From the NCBI GenBank assembly GCA_016787085.1, contig JAEUVJ010000059.1, forward strand, positions 1 through 64,000: a stretch of 64,000 nucleotides of DNA. The letters are read 5' to 3'. Each line of letters begins with the position of its first letter. Position 1 is the first letter of the stretch. Positions 43,098 to 50,994 of the stretch are shown one piece after another. The notes below the pieces were generated by a model, which was not told the DNA's origin, ran no database searches, and saw only the letters and a program-made list of their open reading frames with translations. This DNA comes from Chitinophagaceae bacterium. GTDB lineage: Bacteria; Bacteroidota; Bacteroidia; Chitinophagales; Chitinophagaceae. The position numbers and the translations under genes are program-made.

Positions 43098-43814
43098 CTA
43101 TTCCGCCATGGTTCCCGCTCCCGTGATCTTGAACTGTTGTTTCAGTGCATATAATTTACCGGGCCGGTGTGACAGGTTTGTTTCCATTTCGTTCAGATCC
43201 TGCAACCAGTCCTTTAGTGCAATTTTCTTCCTGAAATTCCGGCGATCCAGTTTTGTATCCAGTATAGCCTCATACACTTCCTGTAGTTCACGCAATGAAA
43301 ATTTATCCTGCAAAAGATTAAACGCAACCGGGTTCTCCATGATCTGGTCCCTCAGGCGTTTCAAGCAGGTATTCAATATAAGTTTATGATCGAAAGCGAG
43401 TTTTTTTATATCATTCACAGCGTGCCAATGCAGATCATTATGATTCAGCTGTAGTTTATGATGCGTAATGTCAATCAGGGAATAATAAGCGGTGGTAATA
43501 ACACGGCCTGAAGGGTGACGGGCAATGCTGCCAAAAGTATGTACCTGTTCTAAATAAACATCTTCCAGTCCTGTTCTTTCGGCTAATACACGGTAAGAGG
43601 CTGATTCAAGATCTTCATCAGGACGTACAAGATCTCCTAACAAAGAATATAAACCGGAGAACTCTTCCAGGTCAGACTTGATCAGCAGTACTTTCAGTTC
43701 TTTGTTCTCATATCCGAAGATCACACAGTCCACCGAGATCGCAATATTAAAATAGTCGAGGTGGCTGATCTTCTCCAGCGCCGCCGTCTTTAAGTTCAGT
43801 TCTTTCTCTGTCAT
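43098..43814 (-). CDS. NUDIX-derived transcriptional regulator (NrtR/AraR-like)
   Basis: The 238-residue protein joins an N-terminal NUDIX-like domain (FNIAISVDCVIFGYENKELKVLLIK) to a C-terminal winged-helix region (residues ~150-235, FSLRELQEVYEAILDTKLDRRNFRKKI). This is the plan of NrtR-type regulators; Bacteroides AraR (BT_0354) is of this type. The NUDIX box is degenerate: G-x5-E-x7 is followed by RVLAERTGL, so the glutamates needed for Mg-dependent hydrolysis are replaced by Val and Arg. It should therefore sense a sugar or nucleotide ligand rather than cleave one. It starts 11 bases after the alpha-amylase stop and is probably cotranscribed with it. GTG at 43823 is an alternative start. 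Confidence 0.85.
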   Translation of the reverse strand: MTEKELNLKTAALEKISHLDYFNIAISVDCVIFGYENKELKVLLIKSDLEEFSGLYSLLGDLVRPDEDLESASYRVLAERTGLEDVYLEQVHTFGSIARHPSGRVITTAYYSLIDITHHKLQLNHNDLHWHAVNDIKKLAFDHKLILNTCLKRLRDQIMENPVAFNLLQDKFSLRELQEVYEAILDTKLDRRNFRKKIALKDWLQDLNEMETNLSHRPGKLYALKQQFKITGAGTMAE

Positions 43815-43825
43815 AGCTGTCACGT

Positions 43826-46729
43826 TTAATACCCGCCCAGTAAAAGCTTTACGGATCGGGTACTGGTCTTTGTTTGCACTCTTAACACATACATACCTGC
43901 CGGCAAATTATTTGTTTTTCCTGATAAAGAAATAATATGCCTTCCTTTAGGCAATAGCCCGGTAAAAACATTGACCGCCATTTGCCCCTGCGCATTCCAT
44001 ATATCCAGATGCACATTTCCTCTCTCCGGAATGTAGATCTCTGCGATCGAATTATTATCAACCGGGTTGGGATAAACATAGGCCCGAAGGTCATTGCCCG
44101 GGTTAGTAATATCTATTACAGGCGTTGTCACGGCATTCACCAGGTTCCTGTTCAGATATATATGGTATTCTCCCGGCTGTAATGTGATAGACTGTGCAGC
44201 CCCTGTAGCTGTAAATGTTGTTCCGCTCAGGTAGTCATACCAGGTACCAGCAGCAGGAAAAGTGAAACTGGCTGTTTGTGCCGTTACATCAAAGTTGCCG
44301 ATCACACAAAGCTGGGATGTATCATTGGCGCTGCGTATCGTAATAGTCTTAAAAGCTCCTGACAGGCTGCGGGTAAGATTTATGTTATTACCAGTAAACA
44401 CATCTTTGTACCATCCATGAAAACGCAGTTTATTAATACTGCTGTAAATATCATACACCCTTTTGCGCTGAATGATCTGTAAATAATCCCAGCGAATGGG
44501 TTTGGGATCTGTTTTCGTATTACAATCCCCCCCTTCTCCATTTGTTGCCAGGTGGCAACGAGAAAAATCATATCCCAGTTCGCCGAATTGCCAGATCATT
44601 TTGGGACCGGGAGTAGTAAGCATAAATGCGGCATTCAGCTCCATTCTATTCAACGCGGTAGCCTCGCTTCGTATATTATAACTTCCCGAAGAATTGCCAT
44701 ACTTTATATTCTTGAAGGTGATCCTTTCCTCATCATGGCTTTCCATAAATGTCACCAGGTGCGGGCTGTTGAAATTCCTGACCGTGTAGATACCTCTTTC
44801 AAAATTCGAATTACTGAGAAAGCCCATAGATGCCTCCTGGTACTGCGTCCATACATTTGACCAGAGTAAATAACCGTTATCAGCCAACTCCTTCTCCTCA
44901 TTATCTGCACAAAAATGTTCCAGGATAATATAGGCATCGGGGTAAATCGCTTTGATCGTATTCCCATAATTATTGATGATGGCAATACGGCTCGCATCAT
45001 AGGCAGAAAATGCTGCATCATTGGAAGAAGGCGTTTGTGTCAGCCCTTTTGAAAAATCAACCCTGTATCCGTCAACTTTATACTCTGTAAGCCAATGCTG
45101 CAATACCCGGTTAAAGAAATTCACCGTGGCCGTACTTGAATGATTAAAATCTTCTCCAAAACCAAAAGCAGTCGGTGCTACCGGGTTATACCAGGGATTA
45201 TTGGCAGCCGGCCTGTTATTCTGCGCATCCCAGTATAAACGGGCCAACGGGGAAGGACCGTAGGTATGATTCATTACTATATCCATAATGACTGCTATAC
45301 CCTTTTTATGGCAACTGTCAATAAACTCTTTCAGGTTGTTCTTAGGTCCATAATACTTGTCCGGGGCAAAATACTGGAATGAGTTATAACCCCAGCTCAG
45401 GTTGCCTTCAAATTCGTTGAACGGCATCACCTCGATCGCATTGACACCAAGATTCTTCAGGTAATTAAGCGTGTCTTTGAGTGTCTTCCAGTCATGAGCC
45501 TGGATAAAATCACGCAACAACAGTTCATAAATGACCAGGTTTTTTTTATCAGGCCTTGAGAAATTGGAAACCGCCCAGGTATAAGCAGGCGGATTCGTTT
45601 GCAATACACTTACCATACCGGTTTGACCGGCCGGGTAAGGCTTCAGGTTAGGATAGGTAGCAGATGTGATAGAACCATCATTACCCGGATCAAGAATCTT
45701 CTCAGCATATGGTTCTGCTATTTTCAAATTACCATCCACCAAATACTGAAAAGCATATTCCTGGCCGGATGTAAGGCCGGTGATCTTTATCCACCAATAA
45801 TTGCCATCTGGTGTCTTATTCATCACATATTGAGACTGCTCTGCCCAGTTGCTGCCTGTAAATTCCCCGATCACCGATACCCTGTTTTTTCCCGGGGCAT
45901 AGAGAACGAGTGTAACTTCTGTATTATTCGTTCCATAATTAATACCATCTCTTACACCCGCAGGTAATGGTGCAATGTTTACACCGGGAGCCACAAAAAA
46001 CCGGAGGGTATCCTTTTTGGTAACAGCACTGGCGGTAGCCTCCACCACTATTTCAGTAGTGCCGGATGCCGTGATCATCGGGTTGGCAGAAATAGTGGTT
46101 ACGCCTGTTGCCGTCTGTATCACTGATCCGTTGAGGTATAGTTTCATATCGGCAGACTGGTTCGCAATACCTGTAACATTGATATTGTCCCCAACCTGTT
46201 TACTGATCGGCTCGGGTACAGGAGTAAATGTTGGTTGAAAAGGAGGAACAGAAAACCGAACAGCGATGGTATTATCATACACAGGAATATACATATCGCT
46301 GCCATCGGTATTCCGCTGAACAACCGATCCGGCCCCGTTACGGAAAAGGATGGCGATCTTCCGGATGGTCTCTCCCGCAGGCACCCCTGACGGGGCATTA
46401 AAAAAAGCCCGGATATTGGTGATAGTATATTGCCACTTGTTACTGCCAAGATAAGTGGCCTGTGCGGCCGCATTTGTCGTAGCCCAGGTGAATTTTGAGT
46501 ACCGCCAATCCGAATTGCTGGTGCTGGCACTGGTGATGAGCCCTACATGTACGTATACATCAGTTGTAGGGTTATAGTTTTGCAAACCCTGGTTGCCTTT
46601 TGTCGCATCAACAGTGATAACGATATTATCATTGTCTTTGGCAAAGTCGGGGGTCCAGGTCAATAACTGTGAAAGAAGTGCAGGCGAAAAGAATAACAGG
46701 CACCCCGCGGCGAGCAGCAATCGTTTCAT
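43826..46729 (-). CDS. Secreted GH13 alpha-amylase with T9SS C-terminal sorting domain
   Basis: The 967-residue enzyme has a signal peptide (MKRLLLAAGCLLFFSPALLSQ), two N-terminal Ig-like/CBM-like domains (~22-255) and an E-set domain (~260-350). The GH13 barrel holds IVMNHTYG, GYRVDFSKG (nucleophile Asp558), IILEHFC (acid Glu604) and ESHDEER (Asp666). The last ~80 residues (VYPNPVDNNSIAEIY ... GMYVLRVQTKTSTRSVKLLL) form a type A T9SS sorting domain, so it should be secreted to the cell surface or medium. It hydrolyses alpha-1,4-glucan. The frame starts earlier, but ATG at 46729 gives the signal peptide. A promoter element shared with the galactan susC lies upstream. Confidence 0.92.
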   Translation of the reverse strand: MKRLLLAAGCLLFFSPALLSQLLTWTPDFAKDNDNIVITVDATKGNQGLQNYNPTTDVYVHVGLITSASTSNSDWRYSKFTWATTNAAAQATYLGSNKWQYTITNIRAFFNAPSGVPAGETIRKIAILFRNGAGSVVQRNTDGSDMYIPVYDNTIAVRFSVPPFQPTFTPVPEPISKQVGDNINVTGIANQSADMKLYLNGSVIQTATGVTTISANPMITASGTTEIVVEATASAVTKKDTLRFFVAPGVNIAPLPAGVRDGINYGTNNTEVTLVLYAPGKNRVSVIGEFTGSNWAEQSQYVMNKTPDGNYWWIKITGLTSGQEYAFQYLVDGNLKIAEPYAEKILDPGNDGSITSATYPNLKPYPAGQTGMVSVLQTNPPAYTWAVSNFSRPDKKNLVIYELLLRDFIQAHDWKTLKDTLNYLKNLGVNAIEVMPFNEFEGNLSWGYNSFQYFAPDKYYGPKNNLKEFIDSCHKKGIAVIMDIVMNHTYGPSPLARLYWDAQNNRPAANNPWYNPVAPTAFGFGEDFNHSSTATVNFFNRVLQHWLTEYKVDGYRVDFSKGLTQTPSSNDAAFSAYDASRIAIINNYGNTIKAIYPDAYIILEHFCADNEEKELADNGYLLWSNVWTQYQEASMGFLSNSNFERGIYTVRNFNSPHLVTFMESHDEERITFKNIKYGNSSGSYNIRSEATALNRMELNAAFMLTTPGPKMIWQFGELGYDFSRCHLATNGEGGDCNTKTDPKPIRWDYLQIIQRKRVYDIYSSINKLRFHGWYKDVFTGNNINLTRSLSGAFKTITIRSANDTSQLCVIGNFDVTAQTASFTFPAAGTWYDYLSGTTFTATGAAQSITLQPGEYHIYLNRNLVNAVTTPVIDITNPGNDLRAYVYPNPVDNNSIAEIYIPERGNVHLDIWNAQGQMAVNVFTGLLPKGRHIISLSGKTNNLPAGMYVLRVQTKTSTRSVKLLLGGY

Positions 46730-46760
46730 AAAAGCAATTATTGGCAATTAATAATAACCG

Positions 46761-46788
46761 AAGATACATAATATGTACTTACGACACA
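46761..46788. promoter_or_regulatory. Promoter/operator block shared with the galactan susC
   Basis: Aligned without gaps to 13988-14015, 22 of 28 positions are identical, including ACATAAT and the GACACA word. It contains a 13-bp palindrome, TACATA-a-TATGTA. Read on the minus strand, TGTGTC lies just upstream of the palindrome and TATCTTCG, a near match to the Bacteroidota -7 element TAnnTTTG, just downstream. Its distance to the amylase ATG (31 bases) is close to that in front of susC (36 bases). Confidence 0.5.
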
Positions 46789-46867
46789 TTAATTTTTTAA
46801 TTCTTCTTTCCACCGTCAAAAAGCGTATACGCTTTGGAACTAACTTTAAGCCAGAAAGAATAATGCT

Positions 46868-48970
46868 ATGTATTCCTCCCAGGGCACCAAAGAGCTTCAG
46901 AAAGAAACGATTAGCCTTTTAAAAAAAGTCAAGGAAGCAAAATTCGATACTAAGAATATTGAACAACTGCGGAACATTCTGCGCTTTCATGAATACCGGT
47001 ATTATGTATTAAATGATCCGCTGATCTCCGATTTCGAATACGACCAGTTGTATAAGGCGCTTGAAAAAACAGAAGCGGAACATCCAAAACTTGTTACTGC
47101 TGACTCACCGACCCAGCGGGTAGCCAAAGGGCTGACGAAAGCCTTTCCGACCGTACAGCACCTGGTTCCGATGCTTTCCCTGGACAACTCCTATAACAGC
47201 GATGACCTTATAGATTTTGACCGGAAAGCAAGAGAAACAACAGGCCTGGATAAAATTGAATATTGTGTAGAGCCAAAATTTGACGGCGGTAGTATTTCAC
47301 TGATCTACGAAAATGATCTGCTGACACGCGGTACAACCCGGGGTGATGGTGTGGAAGGGGAAGAAGTGACCGCCAATGTCAAACAGATCCGTTCATTACC
47401 CCTGTCAGCAAAATTCTCCGGATACGGGTTGCAGCAGGTGGAGATCAGGGGCGAAGTGCTGATCAATAAAAACAATTTCAAAAAGTACAATGAAGCCCTG
47501 ATGGAACAGGGCATTCCACCTTTAGCCAATCCACGTAATGCGGCTGCCGGAACGCTCCGGATCAAAGATCCGGCAGAAGCGGGTAAACGAAACCTCGAAG
47601 CATTCGTTTATCATATCAGTTACTATTCCTTGACTAAAGGGAAAAAAAATCCCGGGGAACTGACTAATCATTCCGACTCAATAAAGCTGTTATGGGATCT
47701 TGGTTTCCGCAGTCCTGAAAAAGAAAAGAAGGTTTTTAAAGGTATCGAAGGCGTGATAAAATATTGCACTGAATTTGAAGAGAAACGGGATGATCTGCCT
47801 TACGAAATAGATGGCATGGTGATCAAAGTGAACGATTTTGCCTTGCAGGATAAACTGGGTATGACCTCGCATCATCCCCGATGGGCGATTGCTTATAAAT
47901 TCAAGGCCCGGCAGGCAACCAGTAAATTACTGAATGTAGAATTCCAGGTTGGAAGGACCGGGGCGGTGACACCGGTAGCCAAGCTGGAACCCGTTGCCGT
48001 AGGTGGCGTTACTGTAAGCAGTATTTCGATACACAACGAAGATTACATCAAAGAAAAAGATCTGCGGATCGGCGATGCCGTATTGATAGAAAGGGCCGGT
48101 GATGTCATCCCGCAGATCGTGAAGTCATTGGCCGATGTGAGGACAGGTCATGAAAAAAAGATTCATTTCCCTAAGAACTGCCCGGTATGTGAAAGTAAAT
48201 TATTCAAAGAAGAAGAAGAGGCCGTCTGGCGTTGTATCAATATCGAATGCCCGGCACAGGTAGTCGAACGCATCATTCATTTTGTCAGCAAAGACGCCAT
48301 GGATATCCGGGGTTTCGGGGAGGCCAATGTCAGAAAGTTTTATGAACTGGGATTACTGAAAGACATTCCGGGTATCTATAAAATAGATTTTAAAAAGATC
48401 AGCGAACTGGAAGGCTTTGGCCAGAAATCAATTGATAACCTACAGGCGGCCATTGAAGGGTCGAAGAAACAGCCCTTGCACCGGCTGATCTATGCACTCG
48501 GTATCCGCTTTGCAGGTGAAACAACCGCCAAAACGCTGGCACAGGCCGTGAATCACTTACTGGATTTTAAAGACTATACATTGGAAGCCCTGCAAAATCT
48601 CGAAGACATCGGGCCAAAGGTGGCCGGCAGTATTCATCATTTTTTCAGCAGTAAAGACAATATCCGGATGCTGAAAGAACTCGAAGACCTGGGTCTGACT
48701 TTAAAGAATGAAAAAAAAGAAATGAAAGCCGGGGGAAGTTTGTCGGGTCAAACATTCTTATTTACAGGTACATTACCGACTTTAAAAAGAAGTGAAGCTG
48801 AAGCCATGGCAGAGGCGCAGGGAGGGCAGATATTGTCGGGTGTGAGTGCAAAACTCAATTACCTTATAGTTGGTGAAGACGCCGGAAGTAAGCTGGATAA
48901 AGCAAAGAAACTAAATACAGTAAAGATCATTTCGGAAGATGAATTTCTGAAGCTGATCGGGAAAAAATAA
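46868..48970 (+). CDS. ligA: NAD-dependent DNA ligase LigA
   Basis: The 700-residue protein has the full LigA order. Domain Ia holds YRYYVLNDPLISDFEYDQL, the nucleotidyltransferase core has Lys137 in EPKFDGGSISL, and an OB fold follows. A four-cysteine zinc finger comes next (CPVCESKLF ... CINIECPA), then helix-hairpin-helix repeats, and a C-terminal BRCT domain (GQTFLFTGTLPTLKRSEAEAMAEAQGG). It seals nicks in replication and repair using NAD+. ATG at 46868 gives the expected N-terminus; an earlier ATG at 46863 is out of frame. It is a core gene placed between the amylase and a DUF2461 gene. Confidence 0.97.
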   Translation: MYSSQGTKELQKETISLLKKVKEAKFDTKNIEQLRNILRFHEYRYYVLNDPLISDFEYDQLYKALEKTEAEHPKLVTADSPTQRVAKGLTKAFPTVQHLVPMLSLDNSYNSDDLIDFDRKARETTGLDKIEYCVEPKFDGGSISLIYENDLLTRGTTRGDGVEGEEVTANVKQIRSLPLSAKFSGYGLQQVEIRGEVLINKNNFKKYNEALMEQGIPPLANPRNAAAGTLRIKDPAEAGKRNLEAFVYHISYYSLTKGKKNPGELTNHSDSIKLLWDLGFRSPEKEKKVFKGIEGVIKYCTEFEEKRDDLPYEIDGMVIKVNDFALQDKLGMTSHHPRWAIAYKFKARQATSKLLNVEFQVGRTGAVTPVAKLEPVAVGGVTVSSISIHNEDYIKEKDLRIGDAVLIERAGDVIPQIVKSLADVRTGHEKKIHFPKNCPVCESKLFKEEEEAVWRCINIECPAQVVERIIHFVSKDAMDIRGFGEANVRKFYELGLLKDIPGIYKIDFKKISELEGFGQKSIDNLQAAIEGSKKQPLHRLIYALGIRFAGETTAKTLAQAVNHLLDFKDYTLEALQNLEDIGPKVAGSIHHFFSSKDNIRMLKELEDLGLTLKNEKKEMKAGGSLSGQTFLFTGTLPTLKRSEAEAMAEAQGGQILSGVSAKLNYLIVGEDAGSKLDKAKKLNTVKIISEDEFLKLIGKK

Positions 48971-49042
48971 AAATCCTGAATCTGTCCTTTATATGCTTTT
49001 TCGATCGTCATTTTGTTTTAACTCTATTCAAAACCAAAGATC

Positions 49043-49711
49043 ATGTTGCAATCTTCCACTTTAAAATTCCTGAAAGACCTGAAGAAAAACAATAATAAAC
49101 CGTGGTTTGATAGCCACCGGAAAGAATACGAATCCGCCAAAAGCGATTTTGCCGGTTTTGTACAGGCTGTAATAGACAAGCATTCCAAAAATGACCCTGC
49201 CATCAAATCACTGGTAGCGAAAGACTGTATGTTCCGTATCAACCGGGACGTTCGTTTTTCAAAAGATAAATCTCCCTACAAAACCAATATGGGCGCCTAT
49301 ATAAATAAAGGAGGAAAAAAATCTTTGTTTGGCGGGTATTACTTCCATTGCGAGCCGGGACAAAGTTTTGTGGGCGGTGGCCTGTGGATGCCCATGCCAC
49401 CGGAACTGAATAAAGTGAGACAAGAGATAGATTACAATCTTGCTGCTTTTAAAAAGGTGATCACCGGTAAAAAATTCAAAGCTGTTTATGGCGATCTCTC
49501 CCGTGATGCAGAATATATCTTAAGCCGGGTGCCTAAAGGCTATGAACCGGATAACCCTGCTGCCGAATACCTGAAGCTGAAAAGCTTTGTATCATTGACG
49601 AACCTGAAAGACACTGACCTTACTTCAAAAGAACTGGTAAAGAAAACGGTTGCAGGCTTTGAGGCATTGCAACCGTTACTGGAATTTATCAATAGTGCTT
49701 TAGTTGAGTAA
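49043..49711 (+). CDS. DUF2461 family protein
   Basis: The 222-residue protein fits the DUF2461/TIGR02453 family: FLKDLKKNNNKPWFDSHRKEYESAK at the start, then RINRDVRFSKDKSPYKTNMGAYI and GGYYFHCEPGQSFVGGGLW. The function of this widely conserved family is not established. No signal peptide is present. Its last 12 bases overlap the end of the converging asd gene. Confidence 0.88.
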   Translation: MLQSSTLKFLKDLKKNNNKPWFDSHRKEYESAKSDFAGFVQAVIDKHSKNDPAIKSLVAKDCMFRINRDVRFSKDKSPYKTNMGAYINKGGKKSLFGGYYFHCEPGQSFVGGGLWMPMPPELNKVRQEIDYNLAAFKKVITGKKFKAVYGDLSRDAEYILSRVPKGYEPDNPAAEYLKLKSFVSLTNLKDTDLTSKELVKKTVAGFEALQPLLEFINSALVE

Positions 49712-50692
49712 ATTCTTAGAAAGCAGGTACTCCGCTATCTGGATAGCATTGGTGGCGGCCCCTTTGCGGAGGTTGTCAGACACCACCCACATGTTTAATG
49801 TATTGGGCTGTGATTCGTCTCTGCGTAAGCGACCGACAAACACTTCATCTTTTTCATGGGCATCCATCGGCATGGGGTAAAGCTGGTTGGCGTTATCATC
49901 CACCACTACCACACCCGGGGCGGATTGTAATAGCGATTTTACTTCTCCAAGTTCATAGTCCTTTCCAAACTCTACATTCACACTTTCGCTGTGGCCACCG
50001 ACAACAGGTATACGGACTGTTGTTGCTGTAACACGGATCGAATCATCCCGCATGATCTTGCAGGTTTCTTTCACCATCTTCATTTCTTCTTTCGTATATC
50101 CGTTATCGAGAAATACATCTATCTGCGGTATCACATTCAGGTCTATCGGGTATTTGTAAGCCCTTTCACCAGCTACGCCTTGTCTTTCATTGAATAACTG
50201 GGTGACCGCTTTTACACCGGTGCCTGTTACGCTCTGATAGGTAGAGACAACAATTCTTTTGATGCCATATTTTTTATGAAGGGGATTCAAAGCTACTACC
50301 ATCTGTATAGTGGAACAGTTCGGGTTGGCAATGATCTTATCATTCTTTGTCAGTATATCAGCATTGATCTCAGGTACTACTAATGGTTTGGTAGGGTCCA
50401 TTCTCCATGCAGAGGAGTTGTCAATGACAGTGATACCCGCTTCAGCAAACTTCGGTGCCCATTCCAATGAGGTACCACCACCTGCTGAAAAAATAGCTAC
50501 GGCCGGTTTGGCAGCTATCGCATCGCTCATACTTACTATCTTATACTTCTTGCCCTTAAATTCTACCTCTTTACCTACTGATCTTTCAGAAGCTACCGGA
50601 ACCAGTTCGGTTACCGGGAAATTTCTTTCCGCTAATACCTGTAACATTTTTGAGCCCACCAGACCTGTGGCGCCAACGACTGCAACTTTCAT
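49700..50692 (-). CDS. asd: Aspartate-semialdehyde dehydrogenase
   Basis: The 330-residue enzyme has an N-terminal NADP-binding motif (GATGLVGSKML), NPNCSTIQ with the catalytic Cys126, and GGHSESV with the active-site His234. It converts aspartyl phosphate to aspartate semialdehyde, the branch point to lysine, methionine, threonine and diaminopimelate. It stands apart from other amino-acid genes. A leader with a short Met/Thr/Lys-rich peptide, an alternative stem and a terminator precedes it, indicating attenuation control. Its 3' end overlaps the converging DUF2461 gene by 12 bases. Confidence 0.97.
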   Translation of the reverse strand: MKVAVVGATGLVGSKMLQVLAERNFPVTELVPVASERSVGKEVEFKGKKYKIVSMSDAIAAKPAVAIFSAGGGTSLEWAPKFAEAGITVIDNSSAWRMDPTKPLVVPEINADILTKNDKIIANPNCSTIQMVVALNPLHKKYGIKRIVVSTYQSVTGTGVKAVTQLFNERQGVAGERAYKYPIDLNVIPQIDVFLDNGYTKEEMKMVKETCKIMRDDSIRVTATTVRIPVVGGHSESVNVEFGKDYELGEVKSLLQSAPGVVVVDDNANQLYPMPMDAHEKDEVFVGRLRRDESQPNTLNMWVVSDNLRKGAATNAIQIAEYLLSKNLLN

Positions 50693-50704
50693 TTTACCCT
50701 CCTG

Positions 50705-50775
50705 CCTCCCTGAAGGGAGGATTTTAATTGTTAAGTAATAGAGTTTGTGTCCATTTCTCCCCTCCCCTTTAGGGG
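50705..50775. repeat. Two small GC-rich hairpins in the asd leader
   Basis: CCTCCCT-ga-AGGGAGG (50705-50720) and CCCCT-TT-AGGGG (50764-50775) are short palindromes between the attenuator terminator and the asd start codon. Such CCCTCCC/GGGAGGG words look like dispersed intergenic repeats. They may also shape the mRNA near the ribosome-binding region. Confidence 0.4.
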
Positions 50776-50783
50776 CTGAGGGT

Positions 50784-50817
50784 AAAAAAAGCAGGCCCTC
50801 CGTAAGGAAGGCCTGCT
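50784..50817 (-). terminator. Attenuator terminator upstream of asd
   Basis: On the minus strand AGCAGGCC-ttCC ... GG-gGGCCTGCT forms an 8-bp perfect stem extended by three more pairs around a 4-nt loop, followed by a run of seven T (50790 to 50784). It precedes the asd coding sequence rather than following a gene, and a short peptide frame lies just upstream. It would stop asd transcription unless an alternative structure forms. Confidence 0.75.
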
Positions 50818-50858
50818 AAGATTTTATGTTGATACACACATAACGCTGCAAACCTTCC
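50806..50858 (-). promoter_or_regulatory. Candidate antiterminator of the asd attenuator
   Basis: GGAAGG (50858-50853, minus strand), directly after the leader-peptide stop, can pair with CCTTCC (50811-50806), the loop-proximal part of the terminator's left arm. Between them TTATGT and ACATAA form a perfect 6-bp hairpin. A ribosome stalled in the leader peptide would leave this pairing free to form, preventing the terminator; an unstalled ribosome would cover GGAAGG. Pairings are read from the sequence, the mechanism is inferred. Confidence 0.5.
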
Positions 50859-50859
50859 A

Positions 50860-50904
50860 TCAGGAATGTTTCTTAATGCGCTTTGTATGCTTCATTGTCA
50901 TCAT
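50860..50904 (-). CDS. Leader peptide of the asd attenuator
   Basis: A 14-codon frame reads MMTMKHTKRIKKHS and then TGA. Three Met, two Thr and four Lys make up nine of its fourteen residues, and these are the three amino acids made from the product of asd. It ends one base before the GGAAGG antiterminator arm and 43 bases before the terminator stem. Size, composition and placement fit a translated attenuator peptide. No ribosome-binding site is obvious, which is usual in this phylum. Confidence 0.65.
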   Translation of the reverse strand: MMTMKHTKRIKKHS

Positions 50905-50994
50905 AACGGGTGCAAAAATAGGCTGGCAAAGGTTTCCGCCAAAATATTCATCAATTATTTTATCTGAAACAACCGTTAGTTTAACTTAGTAAGC

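Noticed and set aside
46717..46728. LacI-like word GCAATCGTTTCA at the amylase start
   Set aside because: It is mostly the start of the coding sequence (ATG-AAA-CGA-TTG-CTG, the signal peptide), so the match is probably due to codon choice.
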